Assembly (NCBI GenBank): GCA_964588685.1
Contig: CAZPQG010000003.1
Span: forward strand, 1 to 64,000
Source: CAYVBW01 sp964588685
GTDB taxonomy: Bacteria; Patescibacteriota; Microgenomatia; UBA1400; PJMF01
Reading direction: 5' to 3'
DNA length: 64,000 bases
A program made the translations under genes and the position numbers. Under the pieces are notes generated by a model. It did no database searches and was not told the DNA's origin. It saw only the letters and a program-made list of their open reading frames with translations. How positions within the stretch are numbered: position 1 is the stretch's first letter; the number at the start of each line of letters is the position of its first letter. This document shows positions 16,492 through 25,931 of the stretch, piece after piece.

Positions 16492-17958
16492 TTGCAAAAA
16501 TATAATTACACCACTGTGCCACAAAATTCTTTTTATTTAACTACTACTTTGCCCTATGTTAACGCCAAGCCGCATATTGGTTTCGCACTGGAGATTGTGG
16601 AGGCTGATGTAATAGCTCGCTACCAACGCTTAAAAGGCAAAGATGTTTTTTTTAATACCGGCAGTGATGAACATGGGCAAAAAATTTATCAAAAAGCTAA
16701 ACAAAATAATCTTACACCTAAACAGTATTGCGACCAATCAGTGCAAGATTTTCTTGAGTTAAAAAAGCTGCTCAATCTAGATTACAATAATTTTATTCGA
16801 ACTACTGAACCCAATCATGTTAAAGCAGCTCAAAAATTTTGGGAGAAGTGTTTAGCCAACGACGATATTTATTTAGCTGACTATGAAGTGAAATATTGTG
16901 TGGGTTGTGAACTAGAAAAAACTGACAGTGAATTAGAAAATAATCGCTGCCCGCTTCACCCTAATCAAAAATTAAAAATTCGTAAAGAAAAAAACTATTT
17001 TTTTAGATTCTCAAAATATCAAAAACAATTATTAGATTATTACCGCAATCACCCTGACTTTGTTCAACCCGAAAGCAAGATGAGTGAAATCGTGTCTTTT
17101 GTCAAACAAGGGTTAAAAGACTTTAGTATTTCCCGGCTTAAAGAAAAAATGCCGTGGGGAATTGAAGTACCGAATAATCCAAACCAAGTAATGTATGTTT
17201 GGTTTGATGCTTTGATTAATTATATTTCTACTCTCGGCTGGCCTAATGATGCTCAAAAATTCAATAAGTTTTGGCCCGGTATTCAATTGGCAGGTAAAGA
17301 TAATCTCAGACAGCAAGCCGCTATGTGGCAAGCCATGCTCATGTCTGCTCAGCTGCCTAATTCTAAAAAAATTTTAATTAATGGCTTTATTTCAGTTAAG
17401 GGCAAGAAAATGAGCAAATCTTTGGGAAATGTAATCACGGCTCAAGATATGGCTGCCCGCTATCAAACAGAAGCAACTCGCTTTTTACTGATTTCTTTAG
17501 GTACTTTTAGCGGCGACATGGATGTTTCCTGGAAAAAATTTGATCAAAACTACACATCAGGCTTAGCAAATGGCTTAGGCAATTTATGCTCTCGAATCGC
17601 AAAAATATGTGATACTGCGCACATCAATTATCAACCAAAAAATAAATTTCAATTAACGGCTGACCGAGCTCAATTTAAGCAAGAATTTACCGACTTAATG
17701 GATCAGTATCAACTTACTGCTGCTCTCAACTGGATACAAGATCTAATCACTCAAAGTGACCAATATTTAGCTGCAGAAAAACCATGGCAAATGGAGGCTG
17801 GTGCGGAGCAAGAATTGGTCTTAAAAAAAGCAGTTGATAAGCTGCAGACTATAGCCTTCCACTTACAGCCGTTTATGCCTGCAACGAGCAAAACTATCAG
17901 CTGTCATTTCCAAGGTAAAATTAAAGCTTTGGATCCTTTATTTCCTCGCATAGCATAA
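16492..17958 (+). CDS. metG: Methionyl-tRNA synthetase
   Basis: 488 aa. Class I synthetase with the HIGH motif in LPYVNAKPHIGFALE (residues about 20-34) and KMSKS exactly as KGKKMSKSLGN. A zinc-knuckle segment has CVGC and, 13 residues later, CPLH. DALINYIS and the anticodon-domain motif follow. The C-terminal EMAP/Trbp111-like tRNA-binding domain of longer MetRS is absent, so this is the short form. The start is a TTG codon with no Shine-Dalgarno; no nearby in-frame ATG precedes the conserved N-terminus. Confidence 0.96.
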   Translation: MQKYNYTTVPQNSFYLTTTLPYVNAKPHIGFALEIVEADVIARYQRLKGKDVFFNTGSDEHGQKIYQKAKQNNLTPKQYCDQSVQDFLELKKLLNLDYNNFIRTTEPNHVKAAQKFWEKCLANDDIYLADYEVKYCVGCELEKTDSELENNRCPLHPNQKLKIRKEKNYFFRFSKYQKQLLDYYRNHPDFVQPESKMSEIVSFVKQGLKDFSISRLKEKMPWGIEVPNNPNQVMYVWFDALINYISTLGWPNDAQKFNKFWPGIQLAGKDNLRQQAAMWQAMLMSAQLPNSKKILINGFISVKGKKMSKSLGNVITAQDMAARYQTEATRFLLISLGTFSGDMDVSWKKFDQNYTSGLANGLGNLCSRIAKICDTAHINYQPKNKFQLTADRAQFKQEFTDLMDQYQLTAALNWIQDLITQSDQYLAAEKPWQMEAGAEQELVLKKAVDKLQTIAFHLQPFMPATSKTISCHFQGKIKALDPLFPRIA

Positions 17959-18017
17959 ATTATGCTTAATTGAATAAAAACAGTTTTTTGAAAGTTGATA
18001 AAAACTCTAAACACTTC

Positions 18018-18878
18018 ATGAAGATTTTTGACACTCATTGCCACTATAATCTTGAGCCTTTATATTCCGGTCAAGTCGGTTCTTTTTCCGTTGAACAAAT
18101 TTCCAATACTCAACGAACAAACTGGCAGCAGTACTGGCAGCAAGCTCAAAACTCCAATGTAACTGCAGCTCTAATACCGGGCACCAATCTAAAATCAAGC
18201 CAAAAAGCAGTTAAGATTGCAGCAACAGATATAAAATTATTCGCCAGTGTGGGCCTGCATCCCAGCGACGGCATTGAATCAACTGATGAAGGTGTTGAGT
18301 CTGATTTTAAACAAATCAAGAACTTAGCTGCTAACAAAGATGTTGGGGCCATCGGGGAAACCGGGTTGGATTATTTCCATTTATCTCCAACTAACCGAAC
18401 TTCACACATTAATAAACAAAAGAAATTATTCATCCAGCATATTAAATTAGCCAATGATTTGCAAAAACCGCTAATTATTCACTCTCGAGATAAAAAAGAA
18501 CAAGCTTATTGGGATATCTTAAGCCTGTTAAGAAAATATTATAAATTCCATAAACCGTGCGTGCTGCACTGTTTTTCCGGACCAAAGAAATATTTAAAAC
18601 AAATCAGTAAAATGAATGTTTATTTTTCCGTTGCCGGTAATATTACCTATCATTCTGCCGACAAGCTGCGAAAAATGTTAATACAACTTCCCATTGATCG
18701 CTTATTGCTTGAAACAGACGCTCCATTTTTACCGCCTCAGGCCTACAGAGGTCAAATTAATCAACCGCGAATGATTAAAAACACAGCTATATTTTTACAA
18801 ACAAAATTAAATATTAATTTAGACCAAATATTTGATAATAGCTTGCAATTTCTTGGGATCTCATTTAAACAAAATTAA
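18018..18878 (+). CDS. tatD: TatD family metal-dependent deoxyribonuclease
   Basis: 286 aa from ATG 18018, where MKIFDTHCHYN gives the family N-terminus; an in-frame TTG at 17970 would add 16 residues. Metal-ligand motifs are the first HxH (DTHCHYN), the glutamate in GAIGETGLDYF, the histidines in LIIHSRD and LHCFSG, and the C-terminal aspartate in LLETDAPFLPP. TatD proteins are TIM-barrel 3'-5' exonucleases with roles in DNA repair and turnover. It lies just downstream of metG, a neighbour order seen in many bacteria. Confidence 0.93.
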   Translation: MKIFDTHCHYNLEPLYSGQVGSFSVEQISNTQRTNWQQYWQQAQNSNVTAALIPGTNLKSSQKAVKIAATDIKLFASVGLHPSDGIESTDEGVESDFKQIKNLAANKDVGAIGETGLDYFHLSPTNRTSHINKQKKLFIQHIKLANDLQKPLIIHSRDKKEQAYWDILSLLRKYYKFHKPCVLHCFSGPKKYLKQISKMNVYFSVAGNITYHSADKLRKMLIQLPIDRLLLETDAPFLPPQAYRGQINQPRMIKNTAIFLQTKLNINLDQIFDNSLQFLGISFKQN

Positions 18879-19044
18879 ACAAAGTTATAATATCAAATAA
18901 AATTCTGAGGAAAAGACCTTAGTGTCTTGTCTTGCTTTGCAGAACAAAACTTGCTCTCTTAGCCCCGTTTATTCTCTGCGGCTTGAGCCCTAAGATTTTT
19001 ATGATTAAACCATGGTAAAATTACTTGAGAAACGACAGGCATAG

Positions 19045-19050
19045 TATAAT
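19045..19050 (+). promoter_or_regulatory. Candidate -10 box upstream of the envelope cluster
   Basis: TATAAT at 19045-19050, 35 nt before the GT2 gene. The sequence 17 nt upstream is TACTTG, a weak -35. It could drive the polysaccharide cluster that follows. Confidence 0.3.
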
Positions 19051-19085
19051 AAATCAATGTTAACAGCGAAATATAATTGTTATCT

Positions 19086-20579
19086 ATGGTAAAAAGATAT
19101 TTTCAACGACATCCAGTTCGTACCAAAAGATTTTTCGAAATCTTGCCGGGTTTTGTGTCTTGGTCTTTAATTTTATTTCCAATTTGGGGCTCATTTGTGG
19201 TGCCAATGTTTGTAGCCTACTATGTAATTATTTTTGCCGTTTACTGGCTATATCGATCAATGGTGATGTCAGTTATGTCTATCATGGCTCATTTTAAAAT
19301 TAAAGCTGTCTCAAATTTTGACTGGATTAGTAATCTAGATGAAAACTTCCCCGAACAATGGAAAAAAGTGCACCATATTACCGTTATTCCTACTTACAAA
19401 GAGCCGCTTTATATTCTGCAAAGAACTTTAAATGCTTTGAATCAGCAATCAATTGATAATCAAAATTTACATGTCATGCTCTCTTTTGAGCAACGAGAAG
19501 GCCAGGCTGCTGTAGAAAAAGCAGAACAATTAAAAGAACAATTTAAAGATAAATTTGGACACTTGTGGGTAACTTTTCACCCCAACATTGAGAATGAAGT
19601 GGTGGGAAAATCAGCTAATACTTGCTGGGGTGCTAAAGAAGCTAAAAAAAAGCTAGTGAACGAAGCAGGAATGGATATTAATATGCTCACGATCACCAGC
19701 GAAGATGCTGACGCTCGTTTTCACTATCACTATTTTGCCAACCTCACTCACGAATTTTTAAGCAATGATAATCGTTATAATTTAGCCTGGCAGGGAGCAA
19801 TCGTATTTTACAATAATATTTGGAAGGTACCGGCCCCGGTCAGAATTATGGCCTCCATGTTTTCGGTTTTCCAAATGTATATTTTAATGAGAAGAGATAT
19901 TTTAATAAATTTTTCTACTTATTCCACCTCTTTAAAACATGCTGATGAAATCGGCTACTGGGATACAGATGTCATTCCTGAAGATTATCGCTTTTTTTTC
20001 AAATCTTATTTTGCCAAGCAGGGAAATTTTAGTGTCAAGCCAATTTTTTTGCCGGTTTATTCAGACGCCCCTTTAGCCAAAGGTTTATTCTCTACTTTTA
20101 AAAATCAGTATATACAATTAAAACGTTGGGCTTGGGGAGTAAGTGATGACGCATACATTATCAGACAATATATCCTATCAGATGCACCTTTCTGGGATAA
20201 AACCCTTAAAGTCTTAAACGTAATTGAAAATCACTTTTTATGGCCTGTTAATTGGTTTGCCATCACTATTTCCGCTAGTTTGCCGCCCTTATTAAACAAA
20301 GATTTCAATAGAACTATTATCGGTAAAACTTTACCTCAAGTTACGTCTACGTTGCTAACCATAGCTTTAATTTCTTTAATTATCATAATTATTATTGACG
20401 CCCTAAATCGCCCGCCTAGACCCAAAAACAAAAAAGCCATTTCATATATCTTGCAGCCTCTAGAATTTATTCTGATGCCTGTAGCGGGATTTTTCTTCAG
20501 TGCTTTACCCGGTCTTGATGCGCACACAAGATTAATGCTGGGAAAGTATATTGAATATAAAGTAACCAAAAAAGTTTAG
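19086..20579 (+). CDS. Membrane glycosyltransferase family 2 protein
   Basis: 497 aa from ATG 19086 (a TTG at 19077 adds three residues). Two N-terminal transmembrane helices (about 18-60) precede a cytosolic GT-A domain with VIPTYKEP, the DxD-type ITSEDADA, the acid/base region DTDVIPEDYRFFF and the QLKRWAWG (QxxRW-like) acceptor motif. Three further membrane helices lie near the C-terminus. This order is that of cellulose-synthase-like processive or surface-polysaccharide synthases. It opens a cluster with a GT39-like enzyme, polyprenyl-phosphate transferases and galU, so it likely builds or exports a cell-surface glycan. Confidence 0.88.
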   Translation: MVKRYFQRHPVRTKRFFEILPGFVSWSLILFPIWGSFVVPMFVAYYVIIFAVYWLYRSMVMSVMSIMAHFKIKAVSNFDWISNLDENFPEQWKKVHHITVIPTYKEPLYILQRTLNALNQQSIDNQNLHVMLSFEQREGQAAVEKAEQLKEQFKDKFGHLWVTFHPNIENEVVGKSANTCWGAKEAKKKLVNEAGMDINMLTITSEDADARFHYHYFANLTHEFLSNDNRYNLAWQGAIVFYNNIWKVPAPVRIMASMFSVFQMYILMRRDILINFSTYSTSLKHADEIGYWDTDVIPEDYRFFFKSYFAKQGNFSVKPIFLPVYSDAPLAKGLFSTFKNQYIQLKRWAWGVSDDAYIIRQYILSDAPFWDKTLKVLNVIENHFLWPVNWFAITISASLPPLLNKDFNRTIIGKTLPQVTSTLLTIALISLIIIIIIDALNRPPRPKNKKAISYILQPLEFILMPVAGFFFSALPGLDAHTRLMLGKYIEYKVTKKV

Positions 20580-20784
20580 CAAAATTTGTTGAGATTATGA
20601 CTAATCAACGACAATATTTTACAAGCAGCAATATTTTAAAAAATTACAGTCATTATTTTTAAAAAACAAGATACTATCATTAAATTTAAATTACCGCTAA
20701 AATGAAACTGCATTCATTTTCGCGACTGCTTTTTTGATGAAATCTTTAATTTATCAAAACAAATAATATTAAAAATAATAAATC

Positions 20785-22407
20785 ATGAAAAAAATTCTAA
20801 ATAAAATCGACAAATTTTTAGATGCCCATACTGTCCTCTGGATTTTTTTAAGCTTAATTCTAATTCTAAGAATACCGAATTTTTTTGAGCCATATTGGTA
20901 CGGCGACGAAGGAATTTATCTAACTCTCGGCCAGAGTATCAGACGCGGAGAAAGACTATACACTGACATTGTAGACCACAAAACCCCCATTATTTACTAC
21001 CTGGCCTCAGTCCCAAATCAATTTTATTTTAGAATCTTATTGGTGTTCTGGATGATAGCAAGCACTGTGGGCTTTTATGCTCTCAGTAGAATCTTTTTTA
21101 AAAAAGATTATTTAGTTTGGATAAGTTTAACAATTTTTGCTTTATTAACCACCGCACCCTGGTTGGAGGGTAATATACCTAACGGCGAGCTGTTTGTACT
21201 GGGCTTTGTGATCGCCGGTTTATGGCTAGCCATTAAATCAAACTTTTTGCAGCCCCTCATTGCTAAAAAAAGCCGAAAAAAACAGAACACACGTTCTTCT
21301 CAATTATTATGTTTGGCCGGAGTTTTTTATGGCTTAGCAATTTTAACCAAAGTACCAGCTGTGCTTGATTATGCTGCCATCCTTTTAATTCCCTACTTTT
21401 TATTTATGGAACAGGTGGTTAAGCTTAAAAAAATAACTGCGAAAAAAGTTTCTTTAACTGCATGGGAGTATATCCAAAAATGGTGGCCTCTTTTAGCCGG
21501 CACAGCATTGATTATTACTGCTTCTGTTCTCTATTTTGTTAGCCAAGGTTCCGGAGCCGACTACTTAGAATTTGGTTTACTTTATAATTTTCATTACACC
21601 CAAAGTTGGAACTTAAACTTAGGCAGCCCAATTGTTAATTTTCTTTACACTCTGCCGATTAAAACTTTAATTCTTTTCGCAGTCATTTTTTTCACTTCAT
21701 GTTTAAAATTTATTAGTTTAAAATTTAAATTTTTCTTGGCTTGGACTTGGCTGGCGCTCTATGCTGTTTTGCTTTCCAGTCGTCCTTATCCTCATTATTT
21801 AATTCAAGTTATATTACCTTCATCTTTTCTTATCGCCTTGCTTGTTAAGGAAACAGCTGACTGGATTAAAACAAAAAAAATTAATCAGCAAACAATTACA
21901 ACCTTTATTTTAGGTATCGGAACATTTTTTGTTATTTTTACCAGTGTCTTGTTGCTAAACTTTGGCACTTATTCCAGTAAAAATTACTACTTGAACTTTT
22001 TACGCTTAGCAAAAGGAAATATAACTCAAGAAGAGTATTATCTAACTTTTAACCGGCTCATGAGTGACAATTATCAACTCAGCAGCTATTTAAAAAATCT
22101 ACAAGTAAATGAATTATTTATCTGGGGCAACAATGCCATGCTCTACGCCTTGAGCGACACCATCCCGACTAGTAGATTTACTGTAGCCTTTCATATTACA
22201 GACTTAGATGCTTATGAAGAAACTTTAGCACAAATAAAAAAGGAGCAGCCAAAATTTATAGTGGTTATGAATAATGCTCCTTCCTTTCCGCAATTTTTTA
22301 ACTATTTAGACGATCATTATTTAGCAAATTATAAATATGATCATATGATTCTTTACAAAAGAACTAATCACAATAACAATCTTGATCAACTGTCTACCCG
22401 CCATTAA
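20785..22407 (+). CDS. GT39/PMT-like membrane glycosyltransferase
   Basis: 540 aa with about ten transmembrane helices and a C-terminal soluble region. The first external loop, PYWYGDEGIYLTLGQSIRRG, carries the acidic Asp-Glu pair and the GExLYxDxxDHKxP pattern characteristic of polyprenyl-phosphate-dependent dolichyl-mannosyltransferase/ArnT-like enzymes. These move sugars from a lipid carrier to protein or lipid outside the membrane. Donor and acceptor are unknown. It is third-party evidence, with its neighbours, for a lipid-carrier-based surface glycan pathway. Confidence 0.85.
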   Translation: MKKILNKIDKFLDAHTVLWIFLSLILILRIPNFFEPYWYGDEGIYLTLGQSIRRGERLYTDIVDHKTPIIYYLASVPNQFYFRILLVFWMIASTVGFYALSRIFFKKDYLVWISLTIFALLTTAPWLEGNIPNGELFVLGFVIAGLWLAIKSNFLQPLIAKKSRKKQNTRSSQLLCLAGVFYGLAILTKVPAVLDYAAILLIPYFLFMEQVVKLKKITAKKVSLTAWEYIQKWWPLLAGTALIITASVLYFVSQGSGADYLEFGLLYNFHYTQSWNLNLGSPIVNFLYTLPIKTLILFAVIFFTSCLKFISLKFKFFLAWTWLALYAVLLSSRPYPHYLIQVILPSSFLIALLVKETADWIKTKKINQQTITTFILGIGTFFVIFTSVLLLNFGTYSSKNYYLNFLRLAKGNITQEEYYLTFNRLMSDNYQLSSYLKNLQVNELFIWGNNAMLYALSDTIPTSRFTVAFHITDLDAYEETLAQIKKEQPKFIVVMNNAPSFPQFFNYLDDHYLANYKYDHMILYKRTNHNNNLDQLSTRH

Positions 22408-22445
22408 GATTAAATTGCTTTAAAATTTAAAACAAGCTGCTGATT

Positions 22446-22829
22446 ATGTTGAAAAAAGCTTTTCATCACAAAAAAAATAAATTGTTAACACTAGGCCCGA
22501 AATACGCAGCCAAACCTATTAAATTTCTTCTTATTATTAATGTATTAATTTTATTAATAGTAGGCTCAGTTTTCCCTTTTATTCAACCAGTTGTGCCTTT
22601 ATTTTATTCTTTATCTGAACCGCAGCATCATTTAGCAGACAAGTCTTGGCTCTTTTTATTACCGGCACTATCTTTAATAATCAACTTCATTCATATCAAA
22701 TCCGTCAGCTTAGTAGATAAAAATAATCATTTTGTAGTAAGACTTTTTATCTACAGTGGTTTGGTTCTACAAGTAATTTTATTAATGATTACAGTGCGAA
22801 ACATAATAGTAGTGTTTAAGCCTTTTTAA
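22446..22829 (+). CDS. Small multi-pass membrane protein, unknown function
   Basis: 127 aa with about three hydrophobic segments (near 25-50, 66-84 and 96-122) and a basic N-terminus. No family recognised. It starts 38 nt after the GT39-like gene and lies inside the envelope-glycan cluster, so an accessory membrane role is possible. Confidence 0.6.
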   Translation: MLKKAFHHKKNKLLTLGPKYAAKPIKFLLIINVLILLIVGSVFPFIQPVVPLFYSLSEPQHHLADKSWLFLLPALSLIINFIHIKSVSLVDKNNHFVVRLFIYSGLVLQVILLMITVRNIIVVFKPF

Positions 22830-22930
22830 GCATAATAAAGTTTAAAAAATTTAGCTGCTTTATTAGCTGCTTAAACAATCAAAGTGATTACAATTAGCTA
22901 TTACAATTAAGAGTTACCTACTTTAAAATT

Positions 22931-24010
22931 TTGAGTTTTAATTTTTTTATTTCCATTTCCAGCTTTTGCTTTGGTCTAATTATCTCCGCTATTATTTCCA
23001 GGTTTACAATCTACCTTTATCGGCAAAAAAATTGGCTGGATGATCCCCAAAAAAATGCCCATGTTAAAAAAACTCATCAGATACCGGTGCCAAGAGGGGG
23101 AGGCATTCCTATTTTTTTGACTTTTTTCTTAGGCAGTTTGATATTTTTAACGATTGATAAGTATTTAATCGCAATAATTTTAGCTTCATTACTGTTGGCC
23201 GTAATCGGTATAGTTGATGACATTTATGACATACATCCTTATATTAGATTGGGAGCAGGTTTGCTGGCCGGATTAATAGTGGTTGGCGCCGGTATCGGCA
23301 TTGCTTTTGTCAGCCACCCTTTTGGCCCTGGAGTGATTCATTTATATGAACCGTCACTAACCTTCACTCTCTTCAATCAAACTAGATCTATTTGGATTAT
23401 TGCTGATCTTTTTGCTTTATTTTTTATTTTGTGGAATATGAATATTGTTAATTGGTCAAAAGGCGTGGACGGCCAACTGCCGGCCTTTGCTATAGTAGCT
23501 TTTATTTTTTTAGGCCTCCTGAGTAGAAATTTCACAGCTGACCCAACAGAATTTAATAACGCTTTAATGAGTTTTTTATTGGCCGGTTCATTTACCGGTC
23601 TATTAATTTATAATTGGCCCCCGCAAAAAATGATGCCCGGCTACGGTGGAGGATCTTTAGCCGGTTTTTTTATTAGTATTCTAGCTATTTTATCAGGCGC
23701 AAAAATTGCTACCTCCTTAATGGTGTTGGCAATTCCTACAGCTGACGCAATTTATACCATCGTACGCAGAATAGTGAATAAAAAATCCCCTATTTGGGGT
23801 GACAGGGGCCATTTGCATCATCAGTTATTAGATGTTTTTCAATGGAAAAAAAGGAAAGTGGCTGGCTTTTATGCAGTCACTAGCTTTATAATGGGTGTGC
23901 TGGCATTAAAATTACACACACAGGGGAAAATTGTTGCTCTCATCATTACGTTTTTTGGAGTATTTCTAATACATTATTGGGCTAAAATAAAAACTAAGCA
24001 ACAAATATGA
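22931..24010 (+). CDS. WecA/MraY-like polyprenyl-phosphate sugar-1-phosphate transferase
   Basis: 359 aa, about ten transmembrane helices. Hallmarks of the glycosyltransferase-4 family: VPRGGGIPIF, the acidic GIVDDIYDI (DDxxD-like), NIVNWSKGVDGQ in the place of the usual NxxDGxDG, and the cytosolic GDRGHLHHQLLD histidine loop shared by WecA/TagO-type enzymes. It would transfer a sugar-1-phosphate, probably HexNAc-1-P from a UDP donor, to undecaprenyl phosphate. It starts with TTG without Shine-Dalgarno and overlaps the following UbiA-like gene by ATGA. WecA-type is favoured over MraY because of the HLHH loop. Confidence 0.88.
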   Translation: MSFNFFISISSFCFGLIISAIISRFTIYLYRQKNWLDDPQKNAHVKKTHQIPVPRGGGIPIFLTFFLGSLIFLTIDKYLIAIILASLLLAVIGIVDDIYDIHPYIRLGAGLLAGLIVVGAGIGIAFVSHPFGPGVIHLYEPSLTFTLFNQTRSIWIIADLFALFFILWNMNIVNWSKGVDGQLPAFAIVAFIFLGLLSRNFTADPTEFNNALMSFLLAGSFTGLLIYNWPPQKMMPGYGGGSLAGFFISILAILSGAKIATSLMVLAIPTADAIYTIVRRIVNKKSPIWGDRGHLHHQLLDVFQWKKRKVAGFYAVTSFIMGVLALKLHTQGKIVALIITFFGVFLIHYWAKIKTKQQI

Positions 24011-24978
24011 AAAAAAAACAAAATATTTTCCACATTTTGTATTTGCTCCTTATTAGTGCCAGGCCTCGACAGCTTACTAAAAATCTGGTTTTATTTGCTC
24101 CATTACTATTTTCCGGCTTTCTTTTTTATAATCCCGTTGACAATTTACCTTACTTTATTATTGTGGCCCTAGCCTTTATAGTTTTTTCTATCACGACTTC
24201 CAGTATTTATTTAATTAACGATATTATTGATCGAGAATTAGATCAAAAACATCCTACCAAACAAAATAGACCCATTGCCTCGGGTGAGCTGCTAATCCCA
24301 AGTGCTTTATTCGCCGCTGTAAGCGGTCTGGTAATCAGTCTTTTCTTGTCTTTCTTTTTTTCATTTTTTTTCCAGCTGTTGATAGTCGCTTATATCATAA
24401 TGCAACTGCTTTATTCTTTTAAATTAAAACATTTACCTATTTTTGATGTGATGATAATAGCAGCAGGGTTTTTAGTCAGAATTTATTCCGGAGCAGTAGT
24501 AGTAAATTTACACACCAGTGTTTGGTTTTTATTAACAGTTTTATCAGCTTCTTTATTTTTAGCTGTCGGGAAAAGACAGAGTGAAAAAATGTTGATTAAA
24601 AATAAAAATATTACCCCCACCAGAAAAACTCTAGCTATGTACAATCAACGATTGCTCGATGTCTATATTAGTATGTTTGCTAATGCCACCTGGTTGACCT
24701 ACGCCTTATTTACTTTTCAGGCTGAACCAACTGCCATTCATCCAATTTTTGAAAAATTTTCTCAAATTAATTTAATCTTACCCCGCACTTTACATTCAAA
24801 AAAACTATTGATGTTAACCCTGCCCATTGTTATCTTTGGTATTATGAGATACTTAGCATTAATTTATGAAGAAAATCAAGGTGAATCGCCTGAAAAAACA
24901 TTGATTAAAGATAAAACGCTGCTGACAACTGTAGCTGTTTATATTGTATCGACTGTTATTATCATTTATTTCACTTAA
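24007..24978 (+). CDS. UbiA-family prenyltransferase, decaprenyl-phosphate phosphoribosyltransferase-like
   Basis: 323 aa, about nine transmembrane helices. The first aspartate-rich motif reads NDIIDRELDQKHPTKQNRP followed by IASG, and the N-terminus has SARPRQLTKNLVLFAPLLFSG split around a KN-LxxFAPL core. This version of the UbiA motif is characteristic of enzymes that use polyprenyl phosphate and PRPP (the mycobacterial DPPR synthase type) rather than quinone prenyltransferases. No quinone genes are nearby. Overlap with the WecA-like gene by 4 nt implies coupled translation. Likely product: a polyprenyl-phosphoryl pentose donor for a surface glycan. Confidence 0.82.
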   Translation: MKKKQNIFHILYLLLISARPRQLTKNLVLFAPLLFSGFLFYNPVDNLPYFIIVALAFIVFSITTSSIYLINDIIDRELDQKHPTKQNRPIASGELLIPSALFAAVSGLVISLFLSFFFSFFFQLLIVAYIIMQLLYSFKLKHLPIFDVMIIAAGFLVRIYSGAVVVNLHTSVWFLLTVLSASLFLAVGKRQSEKMLIKNKNITPTRKTLAMYNQRLLDVYISMFANATWLTYALFTFQAEPTAIHPIFEKFSQINLILPRTLHSKKLLMLTLPIVIFGIMRYLALIYEENQGESPEKTLIKDKTLLTTVAVYIVSTVIIIYFT

Positions 24979-24996
24979 AAAATTGCGCAAATACTT

Positions 24997-25896
24997 ATGC
25001 AAAAAATTCGTAAAGCTGTTATTACTTGTGCCGGTTTTGGTACGAGATTCTTGCCCATCTCCAAAACTATTCAAAAAGAAATGTTGCCTATTCTTAACAA
25101 GCCTACTATTGATTACGTGGTAGAAGATTGTTTAAAAGCAGGTATTACCGATATTATCATTGTGATGAACGAACATAACTATCAACCGCTTCACTATTAT
25201 CGAAAAAACAAGCGTTTGCAACAATATTTAGCCAAGACTGGAAAATCAGATCTTTACAAACAAATTCAACAAATACCAACCAAGGCTAATTTTTATTTTG
25301 TTAAACAAACTGATCAGGATTCTTATGGCACTTCTATTCCGGTTAAATTGGCCAAAAAATACGTGGCGGATGAACCTGCCTTTTTATATCTCACAGGGGA
25401 TGATTTTATTTTTTTCCGAGATAAAAATCGGTCATTGGTTAAAGAATTAATCGAAACTTACAACGCCTCTCAAGCTAAAGCTGCAATGGTCTGTATTAAA
25501 CGTCCCAAAAAAGAACTGTATCGTTATGGAGTTGCAGAAATTAAAAACAACAATGGCTTTACTTATTTAACAAAATTAATTGAGAAACCTGAGCCAAACC
25601 AAGTGTCAAGCAATTTGGTTAACGTCAGCAAATATATTTTGCCATCAGAAGTTTTCTCGTTAATAGAAAACCAAAAACCTAATCCTCAAACCAAAGAGTA
25701 CTATATTACTGATATCATTTCACATCTAGCAAAAACTGAAAAAGTAATCGTGCAAGCTGCCGGCGGCTGTTTTCTTAATTCCGGAGAACCACTTACTTGG
25801 CTAAAAGCTAATTTGATTGCAGCGGGTCAAAATCCAGAGTTAAAAAAGCATTTGGAGGAATTTTTACAAAATGACTGGCATGATTTGATGAGTTAA
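24997..25896 (+). CDS. galU: UTP-glucose-1-phosphate uridylyltransferase (first copy)
   Basis: 299 aa. The nucleotide-binding start AVITCAGFGTRFLPISKTIQ carries GxGTRxLPxTK-like residues, then KEMLPI, the LTGDDFIF catalytic metal site, and IEKPEPNQVSSN. The enzyme makes UDP-glucose. It ends the envelope cluster, 18 nt after the UbiA-like gene. A second, more canonical GalU lies at 35252-36127; this one is more divergent (for example CAGFGTRF and SKTIQKEM versus TKTFPKEL), so a different nucleotide-sugar specificity is possible. Confidence 0.88.
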   Translation: MQKIRKAVITCAGFGTRFLPISKTIQKEMLPILNKPTIDYVVEDCLKAGITDIIIVMNEHNYQPLHYYRKNKRLQQYLAKTGKSDLYKQIQQIPTKANFYFVKQTDQDSYGTSIPVKLAKKYVADEPAFLYLTGDDFIFFRDKNRSLVKELIETYNASQAKAAMVCIKRPKKELYRYGVAEIKNNNGFTYLTKLIEKPEPNQVSSNLVNVSKYILPSEVFSLIENQKPNPQTKEYYITDIISHLAKTEKVIVQAAGGCFLNSGEPLTWLKANLIAAGQNPELKKHLEEFLQNDWHDLMS

Positions 25897-25931
25897 GCAG
25901 TAAATTTAAACTGTATCGCAATTAATTTTTG

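Noticed and set aside
16422..24010. Alternative code with TGA read as glycine
   Set aside because: TGA acts as a stop at 16430 and 24010 at sensible protein ends, and no in-frame TGA interrupts conserved genes.
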